Assembly (NCBI RefSeq): GCF_013141725.1
Contig: NZ_WHNZ01000030.1
Location: 248,001 to 312,000 of the forward strand
DNA: 64,000 nt
Direction of reading: 5' to 3'
DNA from: Paenibacillus planticolens
Lineage (GTDB): Bacteria; Bacillota; Bacilli; Paenibacillales; NBRC-103111
The notes below the pieces were generated by a model. It saw only the letters and a program-made list of their open reading frames with translations, was not told the origin of the DNA and did not search any database. Both the position numbers and the translations under genes were made by a program. Shown here in pieces: positions 62,348 through 64,000 of the stretch. Positions within the stretch are counted from its first letter, which is position 1, and every line of letters begins with the position of its first letter.

Positions 62348-64000
62348 CTAGTCCCATTTCTCCAATTGATCTTTCACAGGAGGCGCTGCCAAACGAGGAA
62401 GCGTAATGATGACACGTGTTCCTCCCTCAGTACGCTCCATCAACTTAATTCCGTTGTTTCCGCCGAAATAACCGGCTATCCGTTCTCTTACGTTGCGGAT
62501 TCCGTAGCCGCCCGTTTGGCGTTTGTGTTTCCTTTCCACCGCCTGCTGAAGTCCAACCCCATTGTCATCAATCGTAATTTGGATACTATCCTGCGTATCC
62601 TGCAGCCGAATATGAATGTGGCCTTGACTTCGCATATTAAAGCCATGAACAATGGCATTTTCCACGAATGGCTGAAGTGTCAGCTTAGGGATGAACAGCT
62701 CACGGATTTCCGGAGATGCCTCAATTTCGTAATCAAGCCCCGTTCTCCACCTCAGCTGCTGAATTTCCAAGTAGCACTCCATGTGCATAAGCTCCTCGCC
62801 AATGGTGATAAAGCTGGCCCCGTTTGAGAGGCCTATCCGAAACATTCGTCCCATCAACTCCAAAATGCGGCTGATTTCATCCTGCCCCGCTTCAATCGCC
62901 ATCCAATTCAGCTGATCCAGCGTATTGTAGAGGAAATGCGGATTGATATTCGCCTGAAGCGCTTCAATCTCCGCTTTGCGCTGCTGCTCGTATCTTCGCT
63001 GCAGGGAGAGGTACAGTTCTTCGATTCGCTCGTTCTGCTTACGGTAGCCGGAGAATAAAGAACCGAATTCATTCTGATAATCGACCGGGAGCTCCACGTT
63101 ATTTCCGCCTACGGAATAAACGCTCATTGCGTTCACAAGCTTTTTGATCGGCTTCGTGAACTGTCTGCTCAAATAATGCGTCAGGAACAGCGTCAGCAGG
63201 ACAGCTCCGACCCCGATCATACCGATGACTTCGGCCAGCCTGATACTGCCTTCCGTAATTTGATGCCACGGCGTAATTTCAACAAGTGTCCAATTGGAAT
63301 CAAGCAATTTGGAGTAAACCAATAAAGAATCGCCAGCCTCGCTGTTCCCCGTTGTGTGGACATAACCCGATTGCTTCTGTTTGGCATCGCTGTCAATCCA
63401 TTCGGACAGCTCGTTATGATCCGGGATCTGACCGATCTTAAGGAATTGCTCTCCCCGCGAGTCAATCATGATCCGGTTCGCTTCGGAAGAATGTCCCGCC
63501 AGCAGGCTCCTGATTTGATCGGCCTTCACGTGGATGACCAAAACCCCTAAGTATTTGTCGTCGTACATAATTTTTCTGGCAAAGCTGAGGACCGGCACAT
63601 CCCCTTGAAAGCTTGGAATCAGATGTTCGATGGACCATGTAAAATCATTCCCCGTCAGCAGCTCCGCCCAGGACTGCTTGTTCAGGTCCGCCATATCCCG
63701 GAACTGAATATAGCTCTTGGCATCGCCTTGAAGCGGGCGCTTCATATACAGATCAATCCCTTGAATGAGCGGAATGGAATAGGTCAAATTCGCAAGCGCC
63801 TTTTCAACACTTATCGATCCCCGGTACCGGTCGAACTCATCCTGCTTATTGGCCAAAAAGGTAATCAATTCATTGTCGCGTGATGTGGACAACGAGATCT
63901 GTTCAATGGTAACGAGCCTTGTCGTAATTTCATTATTCAGCTCGTCCAGCAGCTTTTGCTGGTATTGAAACGTCGTTTGAGCAAGCTCCTTCGATGAAAT
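62348..64000 (-). CDS. YesM-type sensor histidine kinase, N-terminus outside window
   Basis: The frame is open to the window edge (550 codons visible), beginning with ISSKELAQTTFQYQQKLLDEL; the start and the first membrane helix are missing. The extracellular Cache-like domain occupies about the first 215 visible residues, then TM2 (VIGMIGVGAVLLTLFLTHYL), HAMP (RQFTKPIKKLVNAMSVYSVGG), His_kinase with the His in LQANINPHFLYNTLDQLNWM and HATPase with LTLQPFVENAIVHGF and the G-box GGYGIRNVRERI. It would phosphorylate the YesN-type regulator encoded next. The signal is unknown. About 186 bp separates it from the regulator gene, with no gene in between. Confidence 0.93.
   Translation of the reverse strand: MSSKELAQTTFQYQQKLLDELNNEITTRLVTIEQISLSTSRDNELITFLANKQDEFDRYRGSISVEKALANLTYSIPLIQGIDLYMKRPLQGDAKSYIQFRDMADLNKQSWAELLTGNDFTWSIEHLIPSFQGDVPVLSFARKIMYDDKYLGVLVIHVKADQIRSLLAGHSSEANRIMIDSRGEQFLKIGQIPDHNELSEWIDSDAKQKQSGYVHTTGNSEAGDSLLVYSKLLDSNWTLVEITPWHQITEGSIRLAEVIGMIGVGAVLLTLFLTHYLSRQFTKPIKKLVNAMSVYSVGGNNVELPVDYQNEFGSLFSGYRKQNERIEELYLSLQRRYEQQRKAEIEALQANINPHFLYNTLDQLNWMAIEAGQDEISRILELMGRMFRIGLSNGASFITIGEELMHMECYLEIQQLRWRTGLDYEIEASPEIRELFIPKLTLQPFVENAIVHGFNMRSQGHIHIRLQDTQDSIQITIDDNGVGLQQAVERKHKRQTGGYGIRNVRERIAGYFGGNNGIKLMERTEGGTRVIITLPRLAAPPVKDQLEKWD

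Noticed and set aside
1..64000. CRISPR arrays, tRNA or rRNA genes, complete insertion sequences
   Set aside because: No regular spacer-repeat array, cloverleaf or transposase was seen on reading both strands; the tetrad repeats are not CRISPR because units invert and spacers are not repeated.

Overview
The window looks like a chromosomal segment of a spore-forming, Gram-positive soil bacterium of the Paenibacillus type. Supporting this are yhbH and spoVR sporulation genes, two YesM/YesN-type two-component pairs, large secreted multimodular glycosidases, AGGAGG-type ribosome binding sites with GTG and TTG starts, a B. subtilis-like DeoR, a YusV-like siderophore ATPase with a perfect Fur box, and roughly balanced base composition. 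No rRNA, tRNA, CRISPR array, phage or intact transposon was seen.

Layout. 1-3.6 kb: two tandem flavin monooxygenases and a sulfonate-type binding lipoprotein (organosulfur use). 4-5.8 kb: Fur-controlled siderophore ATPase, broken by one in-frame stop, and a FhuF-like ferric reductase. 5.9-8.2 kb: a DeoR/SorC regulator and a hypothetical protein. 8.3-29.4 kb, all on the minus strand: an alpha-mannan or N-glycan locus. It encodes a YesM-type kinase, a membrane-anchored binding-protein-like sensor and a YesN-type regulator; a CUT1 sugar importer; and three giant secreted proteins (two GH92 mannosidases, one non-catalytic). Two of the three end in cohesin-FIVAR-dockerin modules. The importer and the first mannosidase share a near-identical promoter box at identical distance from the -10.

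29.6-38.1 kb: oligoendopeptidase F, an antitoxin with a deleted toxin remnant, yhbH-spoVR, and a scar region. In the scar, the 3' end of spoVR is duplicated and the two copies bracket small genes and a methyltransferase fragment. A damaged Uma2 gene follows. 38.1-44.4 kb: a phosphodiester-glycosidase-like protein, an aldo/keto reductase, and an NAD salvage group (pncA-like, nadE, pncB) beside a NrtR-like Nudix regulator; both promoters carry the same operator. 44.8-54.6 kb: two chemoreceptors, a large hybrid kinase, TrhO and a hemerythrin-like protein. 55-58.3 kb: the ATP-grasp / alpha-E / transglutaminase cluster, preceded by a leader hairpin that may dock its Shine-Dalgarno. 58.3-64 kb: two sugar/polyol dehydrogenases and a second YesN/YesM pair, the kinase running off the window.

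The most unusual signal is non-coding. Four intergenic regions hold elements of about 175 bp, each made of four 21-25 bp units arranged forward-forward-reverse-reverse with units 51 bp apart. Two sequence families use the same architecture, and three of the four elements lie between convergent genes.
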